Below are positions 26,325-35,266 of a stretch of DNA of 64,000 nucleotides, piece after piece. The position numbers were made by a program, and so were the translations under genes. Source of the stretch: UBA981 sp942490995 (lineage in GTDB: Bacteria > Pseudomonadota > Gammaproteobacteria > Ga0077536); the NCBI GenBank assembly GCA_942490995.1, contig CALOBG010000014.1, positions 62,001 through 126,000 of the forward strand, written 5' to 3'. Position 1 is the stretch's first letter; each line of letters starts with the position of its first letter. The notes under the pieces were generated by a model that saw nothing but the letters and a program-made list of their open reading frames with translations, did no database searches and was not told the DNA's origin.

Positions 26325-27332
26325 ATGAAAAGATTCGTAATCGCCGCGATAACACTGGCCATTGCCGCACCGCTCGGCGCACAGACAACTATCGAGGGCT
26401 TTCTGGTCGAACCGTTCGCCTCGCCACTGTTTTCCGAAAAAGACGTCAAGAAGATACGCCGCGGCGATGTTGTGACTACCTCTATCAAGAAGACCAGGGA
26501 ACGTCAGCTAGGCGCAGCCGTTGCGTGCCTGTTGCAGGCCGAGCACGACGTCGTTCTGCGCGACTTTCTTGCGGTGATCCCGGTCACGGTGGGCAGTGAT
26601 GTGCTCGCTCACGGCGTGATTGATCCCGCCGACATCCGCCAGTCTTTGACAGGGCTGTCACTCGGCGACCGCGAGGTTGCGGAATTGGAGCGGGTCATCG
26701 AATTCGGCGGCGGGTACGGTCTCAATTTTTCGGCGGCGGAAATCGCGGCATTCGATACGTCACGGCAAAACAGGCCGGATCCGGGTATCGCCGATGCCCG
26801 CGATACCCTGATCGACATCCTCGCCGGACGGACCGATGCGTACATGACATCGGGCATCGATGCGGTCGCGCCGTATCGGCGCGTTGGGACGAGCGACAAC
26901 GATATCGCCGCGGAAGTCCGGGAAAACGCGGAAGCATTCCCAAAACAGATCAGTCAGTTCCTGCCTTTTCGCAATGCCTGGGTTGAAAACAATGTGCCAG
27001 CAACAGTGAAACCCGACAGCGCCTATTACTGGCTGACGCTCGATATCGACAAGCGGCCAGTGGTTGCATTGAGCCATCGCCTGTATGTCAAAAACGGCGA
27101 GTTCGAGGCGATCGGTATCCGCGACTTCTACTTCACCAGTTTTTTTGATGCCGGCCAGAGTGTCGCCGCGCTGCTACCGGTCCATGAAGGCATACTGCTG
27201 GTATCCGCTTCCCATTTCTGGGTCGATTTCTGGAGCGGCTCGGCGAAGATCAAGCATTCGATGGGCACCAGGATGCTGGCAAAACAATTGCGCCACCTGG
27301 TCGAAGACAAGGGTATCTGCGGCAAGCGCTAG
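26325..27332 (+). CDS. exported protein of unknown function
   Basis: The 335-residue product begins with a clear signal peptide (RFVIAAITLAIAAPLGAQ). The mature protein contains KKIRRGDVVTTSIKKTRERQ, a region with several acidic Asp-Pro turns, and a C-terminal half with KPDSAYYWLTLDIDKRPVVA and GILLVSASHFWVDFWSGSAKIKHSMG. No catalytic motif or known family is evident. The composition suggests a soluble periplasmic or outer-membrane-associated protein. It lies about 95 bp after the XRE gene and 30 bp before the radical SAM gene, so it may be cotranscribed with the latter. Confidence 0.7.
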   Translation: MKRFVIAAITLAIAAPLGAQTTIEGFLVEPFASPLFSEKDVKKIRRGDVVTTSIKKTRERQLGAAVACLLQAEHDVVLRDFLAVIPVTVGSDVLAHGVIDPADIRQSLTGLSLGDREVAELERVIEFGGGYGLNFSAAEIAAFDTSRQNRPDPGIADARDTLIDILAGRTDAYMTSGIDAVAPYRRVGTSDNDIAAEVRENAEAFPKQISQFLPFRNAWVENNVPATVKPDSAYYWLTLDIDKRPVVALSHRLYVKNGEFEAIGIRDFYFTSFFDAGQSVAALLPVHEGILLVSASHFWVDFWSGSAKIKHSMGTRMLAKQLRHLVEDKGICGKR

Positions 27333-27361
27333 GCTGCGGTGAACACGTTTCAATAATCCTG

Positions 27362-28243
27362 ATGAACTACATAGAACCCGTTTTCCGGCCTCCCTCCGAG
27401 GCGCGCTCGCTGATCCTGCAGGTCACCAACGGCTGCTCGTGGAACAAGTGCACGTTCTGCGAGATGTACACCCAGCCACAAAAGCGCTTCCGGCCGAAGC
27501 CATTCGCCGACATCGAGGCCGAGATTCAGGCAGTTGCGGGCACTGGCGACCCGGTGCGGCGGGTCTTCCTTGCCGACGGCGATGCGATGACGTTGTCGGT
27601 TCGCCGGCTCGGCGAGATTCTCGCCTGCATCAATGCCAGTCTGCCGACCGTGGAGCGGGTGTCGAGTTATTGCCTGCCACGCAATCTGCGCAGGAAGACG
27701 GTCGAACAACTGGCCGAACTGCGCGGGATGGGGCTGTCGCTTTTCTACGTCGGCTGCGAGAGCGGTGACGACCTCGTGCTCGAGCGGGTCAGCAAAGGCG
27801 AGACATACCAGTCATCGCTGGAGGCGTTGCAGAAGATCAAGGCCGCGGGCGCACGTAGCTCGGTAATGATATTGAACGGCATGGGCGGGACGCGTTATTC
27901 GCAGCAGCACGCGGTAAATTCGGCGCGGCTGATGAACGCCGCGCAACCGGAGTATTTGTCGACACTGGTCGTGAGTTTCCCAACCGGGGTCGAACGCTAC
28001 CAGGCCGGATTCCAGGGAGAATTCGAACCGCTCGATCAACCCGGACTGTTCGCCGAGATGCAATGGCTACTGGAAACGCTCGAACTCGACAACACGATTT
28101 TCCGCAGCGACCATGCCTCGAATTACCTCGTGCTGAAAGGCACGCTGGGGCGCGACAAGGAGAAACTCCTTTCCCAGATTCGCGCGGCGATCGAACGCCC
28201 GGGTTCGGTGCCGTTGAGGCAGGAGTGGCAACGCGGGCTGTAG
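27362..28243 (+). CDS. radical SAM protein
   Basis: This 293-residue protein has the radical SAM cluster near its N-terminus as CxxxxCxxC (Cys25, Cys30, Cys33: NGCSWNKCTFC), the spacing of HemN-like and related B12-free radical SAM proteins. The barrel continues with the glycine-rich VFLADGDAM strand, RVSSYCLPRNLRRK, LFYVGCESGDD and MILNGMGG. It has no extra C-terminal cluster. The substrate is unknown; the overall pattern matches a widespread group annotated only as radical SAM. It lies 30 bp after the exported-protein gene. Confidence 0.9.
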   Translation: MNYIEPVFRPPSEARSLILQVTNGCSWNKCTFCEMYTQPQKRFRPKPFADIEAEIQAVAGTGDPVRRVFLADGDAMTLSVRRLGEILACINASLPTVERVSSYCLPRNLRRKTVEQLAELRGMGLSLFYVGCESGDDLVLERVSKGETYQSSLEALQKIKAAGARSSVMILNGMGGTRYSQQHAVNSARLMNAAQPEYLSTLVVSFPTGVERYQAGFQGEFEPLDQPGLFAEMQWLLETLELDNTIFRSDHASNYLVLKGTLGRDKEKLLSQIRAAIERPGSVPLRQEWQRGL

Positions 28244-28624
28244 CCCGTGTTGAGGTTTGCTCAGGCAAAACCACCGCAATGCCTCACGTTGGCACGGTAG
28301 CGACCACCGGCACGGCTCCATGGCAAGATTGCCTGCCGCGGCGACGGTACGATGCGGGATGGCGTGGTGCCGCCATTGAACGGCGGGCGGGTGAAACGAA
28401 CACCACGTCCGCGAGTGACATCGTCGCGAATGTCGGCATCCCGGTCGGAACAAGCCGCGGCATCCGCGCCGGTCCGGTGAGTCAGGCATGGGCGAAGCTG
28501 CTGCTACGACGATGGAGGCGGACGGAGAGAGCGGGATGGCAACAGCTACAATAGCGTAGACAGGATTGTTTTGTCGGGAGACGACAGGCGTTCCGGCAGC
28601 GCCGAAGAGTTGCAGGAGCCGACC
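28244..28624. other. intergenic before the TIR fusion gene
   Basis: About 380 bp without a supported gene. Near its end TGTCG-N5-CGACA (28572-28586) forms a short inverted repeat 38 bp before the ATG of the macro-like/TIR gene and overlaps the likely leader, so it is a possible operator. CAGGAG lies 6 bp before the ATG. Confidence 0.4.
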
Positions 28625-29824
28625 ATGGAGAGAGTCACAGGGATAGATGTACACGACGGCGAGAGGACACGCAGTATCACGCTCTACCACGGCGATCTCT
28701 CGCGCATCCCCGCCGGGCAGGCGGTTGACCTGTTGGTGGTTTCGGCGTTTCCAAACAGTTATCAACCCATTCCTGGAACACTGATCGGCGCGTTGCACCG
28801 GCACGGACTGTCCGTCAGGGACCTGGCGCAGGAAAAGGCGCAGGACCTGCGGGAGATTTCCGGATTCTGGATTTCGCAACCGCTCAGAGAACGCAATCCG
28901 GACACGCACATCGGCCGGATCGTCTGTTTCGAGCCGCTCGTGATCGGCCCGCCGCCGCAGGTCGTCGGCGAGCTGTTTCGCGGCCTGTTCCCGTTCCTCG
29001 ACGAAGGCCGCGATTCGGTGGTTGCGATGCCGTTACTCTCGGCGGGCAACCAGCGCTGGCCGCCCGAGGCAATATTCGGTCCGCTGGTCGAGGCTGCCTA
29101 CCAATGGTTGCAACGCGGTCTGCCAATCGCCGAGTTACGAATCGTCGAGCACCGAGAGGACCGGATCCGAGCGGTCGCACGGCAGCTCGAGCAGTTTTCC
29201 GATGGCCGGTTCGCGGAGGGCGCGGTTCCCGAACCTCCAACGGTTGCGCCCGTGCCGGACAAGCGGACGATTCTACCGCCAGCTTCGTTTCCACCGCGCG
29301 ATTCGCCACCCCGGCCGGCGCCGCTGCCCGCGGAGAAAAAACCCGGGCCGGCCGACATCCGGCCGAAACCTGTCGATCCTGCCGCGCCCGCGCAACCGAC
29401 TGCCAACGGCTACGACGTCTTCCTGAGCTATGCCGAGGAAGACAAAGAGGCCGCTGCGCGGCTCGCGAAATTTCTCAAGTCCGAAATCGCCGGCATCCGC
29501 GTCTTCGACTATCGGCTGAGCATCGATGTCGGCAAATCGTGGCAGCAGGAAATCGATGACGCGATCGAAAGTTGCAACAAGATCGTCGCGCTGATGTCAC
29601 CAAACTATTTCGCCTCGCCGGAATGCAAGGAAGAGCTGATGATCGCGCGGCTCAGAAATAAGCGCTCGAACTTCGAGGTCTTGTTCCCGTTGTACTGGAA
29701 AGACGCCGGCCGGGCGCTGGCAATGTGGCTCCAGGCAATCACTTACAGCGATTGCCGCGAGGGCGACCCGGCGAAACTCACTGCGGTCACGCAACGACTG
29801 GCGGACCGTCTGCGCCCGGGTTAA
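28625..29824 (+). CDS. fusion of a macro-like domain and a C-terminal TIR domain
   Basis: Residues about 13-195 resemble a macro (ADP-ribose-binding) domain: ITLYHGDLSRIPAGQAVDLLVVSA at the start, then later SVVAMPLLSAGNQRW, where macro domains have their phosphate-binding loop, and a helix-strand end (IAELRIVEH). A Pro-rich linker (about 220-260) follows. The TIR domain (261-399) starts YDVFLSYAEEDKEAAARLA and has CKEE at 334-337, with Glu337 at the catalytic position of NADase TIR domains. The likely function is NAD+-derived signalling or hydrolysis, with the macro-like part sensing or removing ADP-ribose products; this is inference. ATG 28625 has CAGGAG upstream. No partner gene is coupled. 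Confidence 0.8.
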   Translation: MERVTGIDVHDGERTRSITLYHGDLSRIPAGQAVDLLVVSAFPNSYQPIPGTLIGALHRHGLSVRDLAQEKAQDLREISGFWISQPLRERNPDTHIGRIVCFEPLVIGPPPQVVGELFRGLFPFLDEGRDSVVAMPLLSAGNQRWPPEAIFGPLVEAAYQWLQRGLPIAELRIVEHREDRIRAVARQLEQFSDGRFAEGAVPEPPTVAPVPDKRTILPPASFPPRDSPPRPAPLPAEKKPGPADIRPKPVDPAAPAQPTANGYDVFLSYAEEDKEAAARLAKFLKSEIAGIRVFDYRLSIDVGKSWQQEIDDAIESCNKIVALMSPNYFASPECKEELMIARLRNKRSNFEVLFPLYWKDAGRALAMWLQAITYSDCREGDPAKLTAVTQRLADRLRPG

Positions 29825-29992
29825 GCGCTGGCATCACGGTTTTGCCTGGCGTGACCAGTGCAGAATGTCCGCGCCCAACCGGCGGTCTGACCATGCGCCG
29901 CTGGCGGCCAAATGAGGCTACGATATAGGCTGATCGGATCGGACCGTCCAGCAGAAAGGGCGTCCGCTCGAATCCTTGGGGGACACTCCTGC

Positions 29993-31039
29993 ATGGGTAT
30001 TTCGACACACTCCCTGCCCCGACGTATCGCGATCGTCACCGGCGACCCGTCGCTGCCCGACCCGACCAAGCACGGGCACCGCTACGGCGCCGAAGACCTC
30101 GCGGTGCATGAGCGAATGCGCGAGGCATTCGCGGCGCTCGGCAAATTCGAATTCACCGTCATCGAGCGCCACGAGGGCCTGTTCGACGCGTTGCGCAAGT
30201 TCGCCCCGGACCTGGTGGTCAACTTCTGCGACACCGGGCTTCTCAACAATCCGCAGCATGAGATCCATATCGCCACGCAGCTCGAGACGATGGGGCTGCC
30301 GTACACCGGCGCAGCGCCGCGCGGAATGCTCTATTGCTACGACAAACAGATCGTGCGGCTTTTGGCCGAGGCGATGGGCGTTGCCGTGCCGCGCGAGCGT
30401 TTCGTAGCTGGCGCCCAGGTCACCGGCACCTCGGTCGGGTCGTTCCCGGCGCTGATCAAACCGAATACCGCGGATGGCAGCGTCGGCATTACAAAAAATG
30501 CGGTCGTAGAAAATGAAAACCAGGCACGCGACTACCTGGCCTGGCTCGTTGCCGAGCTACCCGGTTGCGACGTGCTGATCCAGGAGTATTTGCCCGGCAC
30601 CGAGTACGGGCTGGCGCTGATCGGGAACCCCGACGGAGGATTCGAGCAACTGCCGATGCTCGAGGTCGATTTCTCGGCGCTGCCGGACGACTTCGCGCCG
30701 ATCCTGTCGTTCGAGTCGAAGACGGATCCCGACTCGCCATACTGGACCGATATCAGATTTAAACCCGCGAATCTGCCCGGCCAGCGGCAGCGGGAACTGG
30801 GCGATTACTGCCGCATGCTGTTCGCCCGCCTCGGTCTGCGCGATTACGGGCGCTTCGACTTCCGCACTGCGGCGGACGGAACGATCAAACTGATGGAGGT
30901 CAACCCAAACCCGGCCTGGGGCTACGACGCGAAGCTTGCAGTAATGGCCAATCTTGCGGGATGGTCCTATGCGGAACTTCTCGAGGCGCTGGTCGCGACC
31001 GCGTGGGCACGAATCAGACCAGACGCCGCGGCAAGCTGA
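29993..31039 (+). CDS. ATP-grasp ligase (D-alanine-D-alanine ligase-like)
   Basis: This 348-residue enzyme has the ATP-grasp fold of the Ddl group: an N-terminal IAIVTGDPSLPDP strand, PDLVVNFCDTGLLNNP and GLPYTGAAPRGM. The ATP-binding centre is PALIKPNTADGSVGITKNA, VLIQEYLPGTEYG and MEVNPNPAWGYDAKLA, where Asn-x-Asn binds Mg2+. It joins a carboxylate to an amine using ATP; the substrates are unknown, and it is unlikely to be the housekeeping Ddl because it lacks the cell-division context. Its 3' end overlaps the convergent CocE gene by 26 bp. A second ATP-grasp gene lies beyond the CocE gene. Confidence 0.87.
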   Translation: MGISTHSLPRRIAIVTGDPSLPDPTKHGHRYGAEDLAVHERMREAFAALGKFEFTVIERHEGLFDALRKFAPDLVVNFCDTGLLNNPQHEIHIATQLETMGLPYTGAAPRGMLYCYDKQIVRLLAEAMGVAVPRERFVAGAQVTGTSVGSFPALIKPNTADGSVGITKNAVVENENQARDYLAWLVAELPGCDVLIQEYLPGTEYGLALIGNPDGGFEQLPMLEVDFSALPDDFAPILSFESKTDPDSPYWTDIRFKPANLPGQRQRELGDYCRMLFARLGLRDYGRFDFRTAADGTIKLMEVNPNPAWGYDAKLAVMANLAGWSYAELLEALVATAWARIRPDAAAS

Positions 31040-33023
31040 CGTCGAAATCCCGCTCGACGAAGCGCTCCGTGCCTTCGTCGGCCTCGAGACGTCCCTTCAG
31101 ATAATACGCCTCCGCATCCGCGGTCTGCGTCATCGACATCCGAACCGTAATCCGCCATTCGCCGCGCGTCAGCGTCGCCCGCTGCTCGATCATTTCCATC
31201 GCCGACAACGGATCGTCCTCGGCAATCTCGAAACACTTGTTCAGCGTATAACCGACCTTCAAATCAATATCCTCGAAGTGCACCAGGCTCGCGTCGTCGA
31301 ACTCGCTGCCGTTCAGTTCGTAATGAAACCGGTTGGTGGTCAGATCAACCGCCAGCCGGCGGCTGAATTGATGATGCCGGACGCGCTTCATCGAAGGGCT
31401 CGCCGCCATGTCCGGCGGCTCGAACGGCCGCAGCGTGTCGTCGTCGGGGCGCGGCTTGCGCACCGGCAACTCGAGCACGCTTGCACCGGTCGTGATATGC
31501 AATGCGGTGTTCGCATTGCTCGGCCAGACGATCGGCCAGTAGGCGGTCGAAACCGCGACGCGGATACGGTGGCCCTGCGGAAACGCGTGCGCGATGTCGT
31601 TCAGCCGCACGTCCACGGTGAAGGTCTTACCCGGCACGAGCGGCGCGGGTTCGGCGTGGCCGTGGCGGTGGGTCAGGTTCAGGACGCCGTAGGAAACTCT
31701 GAGCGAAGAGCCGTCCGCCGCGACATCGCACAGGCGCACGATCACATTCGCGGTGGGCTGGTCCGCGCGCAGCGTGAGGCGGACGACCGGCGCGCCGAGT
31801 ATCTCGATGCGTTCGGCGAGCCTCGGCGTGTCGAAGGTCAGCGAAACCCCGTCGTCGGGACGCTGGTCGCGCGGCATCTCACCGTCGCTGCCGAACGCAC
31901 ACCACTCTCCTCCGCGGATGCCGCAGGTCTGCGGAGATGACAGAATCTGCTCTTCCGGCTCGCCGGGATCGCGCGCGCAGCCGTTCGCCGCAAGATAAAA
32001 AAGCATTGTCTCGATGTCGGGGCTCGGCCACACCGGCTCGGCGACCCAGCGGCCGGGCATCGACTCGTATTGCGGTGCAGGGGTGACCGCTTCCTGCATC
32101 CATACGCGCAACACCGGCTCGTCTTCGATGCCGTTGTCGATGTTCTTGAGCCAGCGGTCCCACCAGCGCACCGCCTCCTGGAGGAATCCGATCGCCGGCC
32201 CGGGAATGCCAAGATGGGGGAACGTGTGCGCCCACGGGCCGATCAGACCCTTGCATGGCGAGTGCAGTGTGGCGACAAGCCGCGGCACCGCATTCGAATA
32301 CGCATCGGCCCAGCCGCCAATCGCATAAACCGGCACCTCGATGCGTTCGATGTGATCGCGTACCGAGCCCTCGCGCCAGTAGTCGCCGCGCCAGGGCTGG
32401 CGCAGCCAGAGCTCCGGAAAATTCGGCAGGTGTTCGAGACGCTCGCGCCATTGCTCGCGCCAGGCCGTACCGGCAATCTCCGGATCCGGCGGCAGCGCCT
32501 GGTTCATCATGAAGATCGCGCCCCACTGCAGGTTCTCGGTCAGCAGGCACCCGCCCATGTAATGCGCATCGTCCGTGTAACGGTCATCCGCCGCGCACAG
32601 TGCCATGATGGCCTTCAGCGCCGGCGGGCGCCGCGCGGCGATTTGCAGCGAATTGAAACCGCCCCACGAGATACCGAACATGCCGACCTCGCCGCTGCAC
32701 CACGGTTGCGCCGCCAGCCACGCGATCACCTCGACACCGTCGGCATGCTCCTGCGCGGTGTACTCGTCGGACAACAGGCCCTCCGAATCGCCGGAGCCGC
32801 GCAAATCGACACGCACGCTGGCGTAGCCGTGCCGGGCCAGGTAACGGTGCATAGGCTCGTCGCGGTGACGCATGAAATCGCGCTTGCGATACGGCAGGAA
32901 CTCGAGCAACGCCGGCACCGGGTTATCCGGCGCATCGTCGGGGCGCCAGATCCGCGCGGCGAGCCGGCAACCGTCCGCAAGCGGAATCCAGACGTTCTCG
33001 ATGTCTTCTACGCCGTCGTTCAT
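31014..33023 (-). CDS. CocE/NonD family hydrolase (X-Pro dipeptidyl-peptidase-like)
   Basis: The 669-residue protein has an alpha/beta-hydrolase core with DLRGSGDS (73-80) and the nucleophile elbow GISWGG (117-122, Ser119). A GLIGPWAH-type His region lies near residue 255, with a Trp-rich insert between. The C-terminal half is the jelly-roll XPP domain (RLTLRADQPTANVIVRLCDV, PQGHRIRVAVSTAYWP). The family hydrolyses esters, amides or dipeptides. Its start codon overlaps the stop of the upstream ATP-grasp gene by 4 bp, so the two are coupled. Its 3' end overlaps the convergent D-Ala ligase-like gene by 26 bp. Confidence 0.92.
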   Translation of the reverse strand: MNDGVEDIENVWIPLADGCRLAARIWRPDDAPDNPVPALLEFLPYRKRDFMRHRDEPMHRYLARHGYASVRVDLRGSGDSEGLLSDEYTAQEHADGVEVIAWLAAQPWCSGEVGMFGISWGGFNSLQIAARRPPALKAIMALCAADDRYTDDAHYMGGCLLTENLQWGAIFMMNQALPPDPEIAGTAWREQWRERLEHLPNFPELWLRQPWRGDYWREGSVRDHIERIEVPVYAIGGWADAYSNAVPRLVATLHSPCKGLIGPWAHTFPHLGIPGPAIGFLQEAVRWWDRWLKNIDNGIEDEPVLRVWMQEAVTPAPQYESMPGRWVAEPVWPSPDIETMLFYLAANGCARDPGEPEEQILSSPQTCGIRGGEWCAFGSDGEMPRDQRPDDGVSLTFDTPRLAERIEILGAPVVRLTLRADQPTANVIVRLCDVAADGSSLRVSYGVLNLTHRHGHAEPAPLVPGKTFTVDVRLNDIAHAFPQGHRIRVAVSTAYWPIVWPSNANTALHITTGASVLELPVRKPRPDDDTLRPFEPPDMAASPSMKRVRHHQFSRRLAVDLTTNRFHYELNGSEFDDASLVHFEDIDLKVGYTLNKCFEIAEDDPLSAMEMIEQRATLTRGEWRITVRMSMTQTADAEAYYLKGRLEADEGTERFVERDFDVSLPRRLV

Positions 33024-33962
33024 GGGCTGCGGCGCCGGCCGCGCCGGACCAGTTGCTGCGTGGTCCAGAACGCGAGCGCAAGATCCTCACGGACATGCCG
33101 GCCGAGTTCGAGATCGAACGTGTTGACGATCGCGAGGCGAAACCCGCCGGGCGGCATCGAGTGGCTCGCGGGCGGGCGATCTTCATGGAACGTGATCTGG
33201 ACGCTGGATACGCCCTCGGTCGCGCGCAGCCGGTCGACCAATTCCATCGGCGGATAGCGGTACTGGATACCGTGCTCGCCGAACAACACGACGCTGTAAC
33301 CGTCGCGGCGGTCGCGATCGTCGAAGTCCCAGACCCCCTCGGCATAGAGCTTCACCAGCGCCTCGACCCAGCCGCCGCCATAGAGGTCCGGCCACTGGTC
33401 GGCGAATCGCATGTGCGCTTCAATGATGCGCGCGCCGATCGTCTCGAAATTGAGCATGCCGGTGTAGCCGGTCATATAGGTGCCGACCCAGGTCGCAAGA
33501 TAGCGCTCGACCTCGGGGCCGGCCTTCGGCAAGCACGGTCCAGTAATCGAACATGCCCCCCGCAAGCGGCTTGCCGACGCAATGCCGCTGCCACTTCACC
33601 TCGCCATCGACCACGGCCACGTCGGTACTGACATGCTCGCCGTCCAGCAATTGCATCCACATGTGGCCCGGACGCTGGCGATGCTTGTACTCTTTCAGCG
33701 TGCGCAGCACGCCGCTGCCGGCGCCCATTCCGCGCATGTTGTAGATCGGCTTGCTGAAAACCGGGAACGCATCGGGATCGATACCGTGCGGCGCGCAAGG
33801 GAGATCCTGGCTCTCGGCGACCGCAAGCTTGTCGTAGATCCACTTGTACTCCGGATACCAGCGCCAGGCGTCGCCATCCTCGGTAGGTACGTTGACGTCA
33901 GCCGGGCACGCCACGCCTTCGAAATATTGCATTCGCCACGGGTCGGCTTCGCAGATAGGCAT
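33020..33962 (-). pseudogene. ATP-grasp-type protein, single-base frameshift
   Basis: Two frames together give one protein of about 313 residues. The N-terminal frame runs MPICEADPWRMQYFEG to YWTVLAE, then breaks near 33525-33532. Removing one base (read as LAEAGPEVERYL) joins it to WVGTYMTGYTGMLNFETIG and on to the stop at 33020. ATP-grasp features are visible: a Lys-Pro strand (FPVFSKPIYNMRGMGAG), a partner strand (GHMWMQLLDGEHVSTDVAV) and the metal-binding NFE near the break. The last residues overlap the CocE start by 4 bp. Because neighbouring genes are intact, an assembly error is plausible; if not, this is a recent pseudogene. Confidence 0.68.
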
Positions 33963-34311
33963 CTGATACTCCGTTGCTCAAGCCATTGTCGAGCAGCTAC
34001 CGACTGTGGGCAAGTTATTGGCTTCGGCCGCATCGAAACGCGCCGGGCGCGAGCCGGAGGAGTCGCCGGGCGGCTCGCCGTCGACCTTTCACTCGCGGCT
34101 AATCTGCGCCGCCCCGGCGTGTGAAACAAACGCTATTGGTGAGACTGCGACCCGTTTCATCAAGCCATCAGTGAAAGACCCCCGGCGATCTGCCAAGAAG
34201 CAGGATAGTTTTTGATCCCGTCGCACTTACTTCGATACGCCGCATACGCGGCGTACACTAGCCAATTGTCAGGAATCGAAGACGGACCGCCACTATGCAG
34301 CGTTGTTGGCC
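33963..34311. other. divergent intergenic between ATP-grasp gene and exported-protein gene
   Basis: About 350 bp with no supported gene. It contains a perfect 8-bp inverted repeat, TACGCCGC-ATAC-GCGGCGTA at 34236-34255, which ends 56 bp before the start at 34312. That position suits an operator near a promoter. Confidence 0.45.
34236..34255. promoter_or_regulatory. 8-bp perfect inverted repeat upstream of gene 34312
   Basis: TACGCCGC and GCGGCGTA flank a 4-base spacer ATAC. Symmetry of this quality 56-76 bp upstream of a start codon suggests a dimeric repressor or activator site. The regulator is unknown. No T-run follows, so it is not a good terminator for either strand. Confidence 0.5.
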
Positions 34312-35022
34312 ATGAAGAGAGTAGCCCTGTTCGCCGTCCTGATACTGATTGCGGGAGCAGCGATTGCGCACTGGTACTACTCGGACCGCGGCCGCTTCAC
34401 GACCGCGCCCGAATACACCGGCCTGAGCCGCAGCGTTGCGGGCAACGACCTCCTGTCGGATCACGACCCGGCGGCAGTCCTGCGCTTCGATCCGTCATTT
34501 CAGTACATCGGCGGGCAGAAATTCATACTCTATGGCGTGGCGGATACCGAACAACACTTCTTCGTCGAAACCGACGGTGATGACAAACTGAAAAGCGTCT
34601 ACTGGGTCCAGTACGAGGCCTACCTGCCGGAGAAGTCATACACCTATGACTATGACGACTCTCCTCTCAGGGTAAAGCTTGGCGATTACGAGTTCTTCAC
34701 CGATACCGAAGCGTTTCATTACGACCCGGACAAGAAGAGAAAGGCCGGCACCGACGGTGCAATGGTGCGGCAGTTCCTGGCCAGCAGGGGTTATTCGTAT
34801 CCGACAGAGGTGGCCTATGCACGAATGGTTTACCTGACCGATGCATCGCGGCAGAAAGAGCTGATGATCATCTTCATGGACGATCTCGCATCCTACGGAT
34901 TGACCGCGGCCGAGCTGAATGACGGTGGCGCCAACGCCGCGCGCTGGCCGGAAGTCGAGCAGGCCCATCTCGACCGGATCAGGGACACGCTGACGATGCT
35001 GCCACGCGAAGACGGGCATTAG
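34312..35022 (+). CDS. exported protein of unknown function
   Basis: The 236-residue product has an N-terminal hydrophobic segment (VALFAVLILIAGAAIAHWYY), either an uncleaved anchor or a signal peptide. The mature part contains VLRFDPSFQYIGGQKFILYGVADTEQHFFVE, reported by eye only, and later RVKLGDYEFF and DASRQKELMIIFMDDLA. Tyr and Asp are frequent. I do not recognise a characterised family. ATG 34312 is preferred over TTG 34303, although neither has a clear ribosome site. It lies 240 bp before the AGCS symporter gene. Confidence 0.7.
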   Translation: MKRVALFAVLILIAGAAIAHWYYSDRGRFTTAPEYTGLSRSVAGNDLLSDHDPAAVLRFDPSFQYIGGQKFILYGVADTEQHFFVETDGDDKLKSVYWVQYEAYLPEKSYTYDYDDSPLRVKLGDYEFFTDTEAFHYDPDKKRKAGTDGAMVRQFLASRGYSYPTEVAYARMVYLTDASRQKELMIIFMDDLASYGLTAAELNDGGANAARWPEVEQAHLDRIRDTLTMLPREDGH

Positions 35023-35266
35023 GCCTGCAGCGCTAGAGGCAAGCCGGGCCTGCACCGTCCTGTATCTCGCCAGGCACGAACCATCGGCTTTGGCGCCGCC
35101 GATAGCAAGCCGGCGTGTGCGCGGATCCGAAACTCGGTTTCGCACTGACAGCCGTTGGCGCGAATAGCGAAATACCCACTCTCGAAGTACTTGATAACCA
35201 CTCCCGCCTTCGCCGCGTTAGAATCCCCGGAACTCCACAGGCAGACAACAAACCAGGGGCGCCCGA

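Noticed and set aside
32070..33257. A 395-codon plus-strand frame lies opposite the CocE hydrolase.
   Set aside because: Its translation is Arg/Ala/Pro-rich without motifs and has no ribosome site; the CocE frame explains the region.
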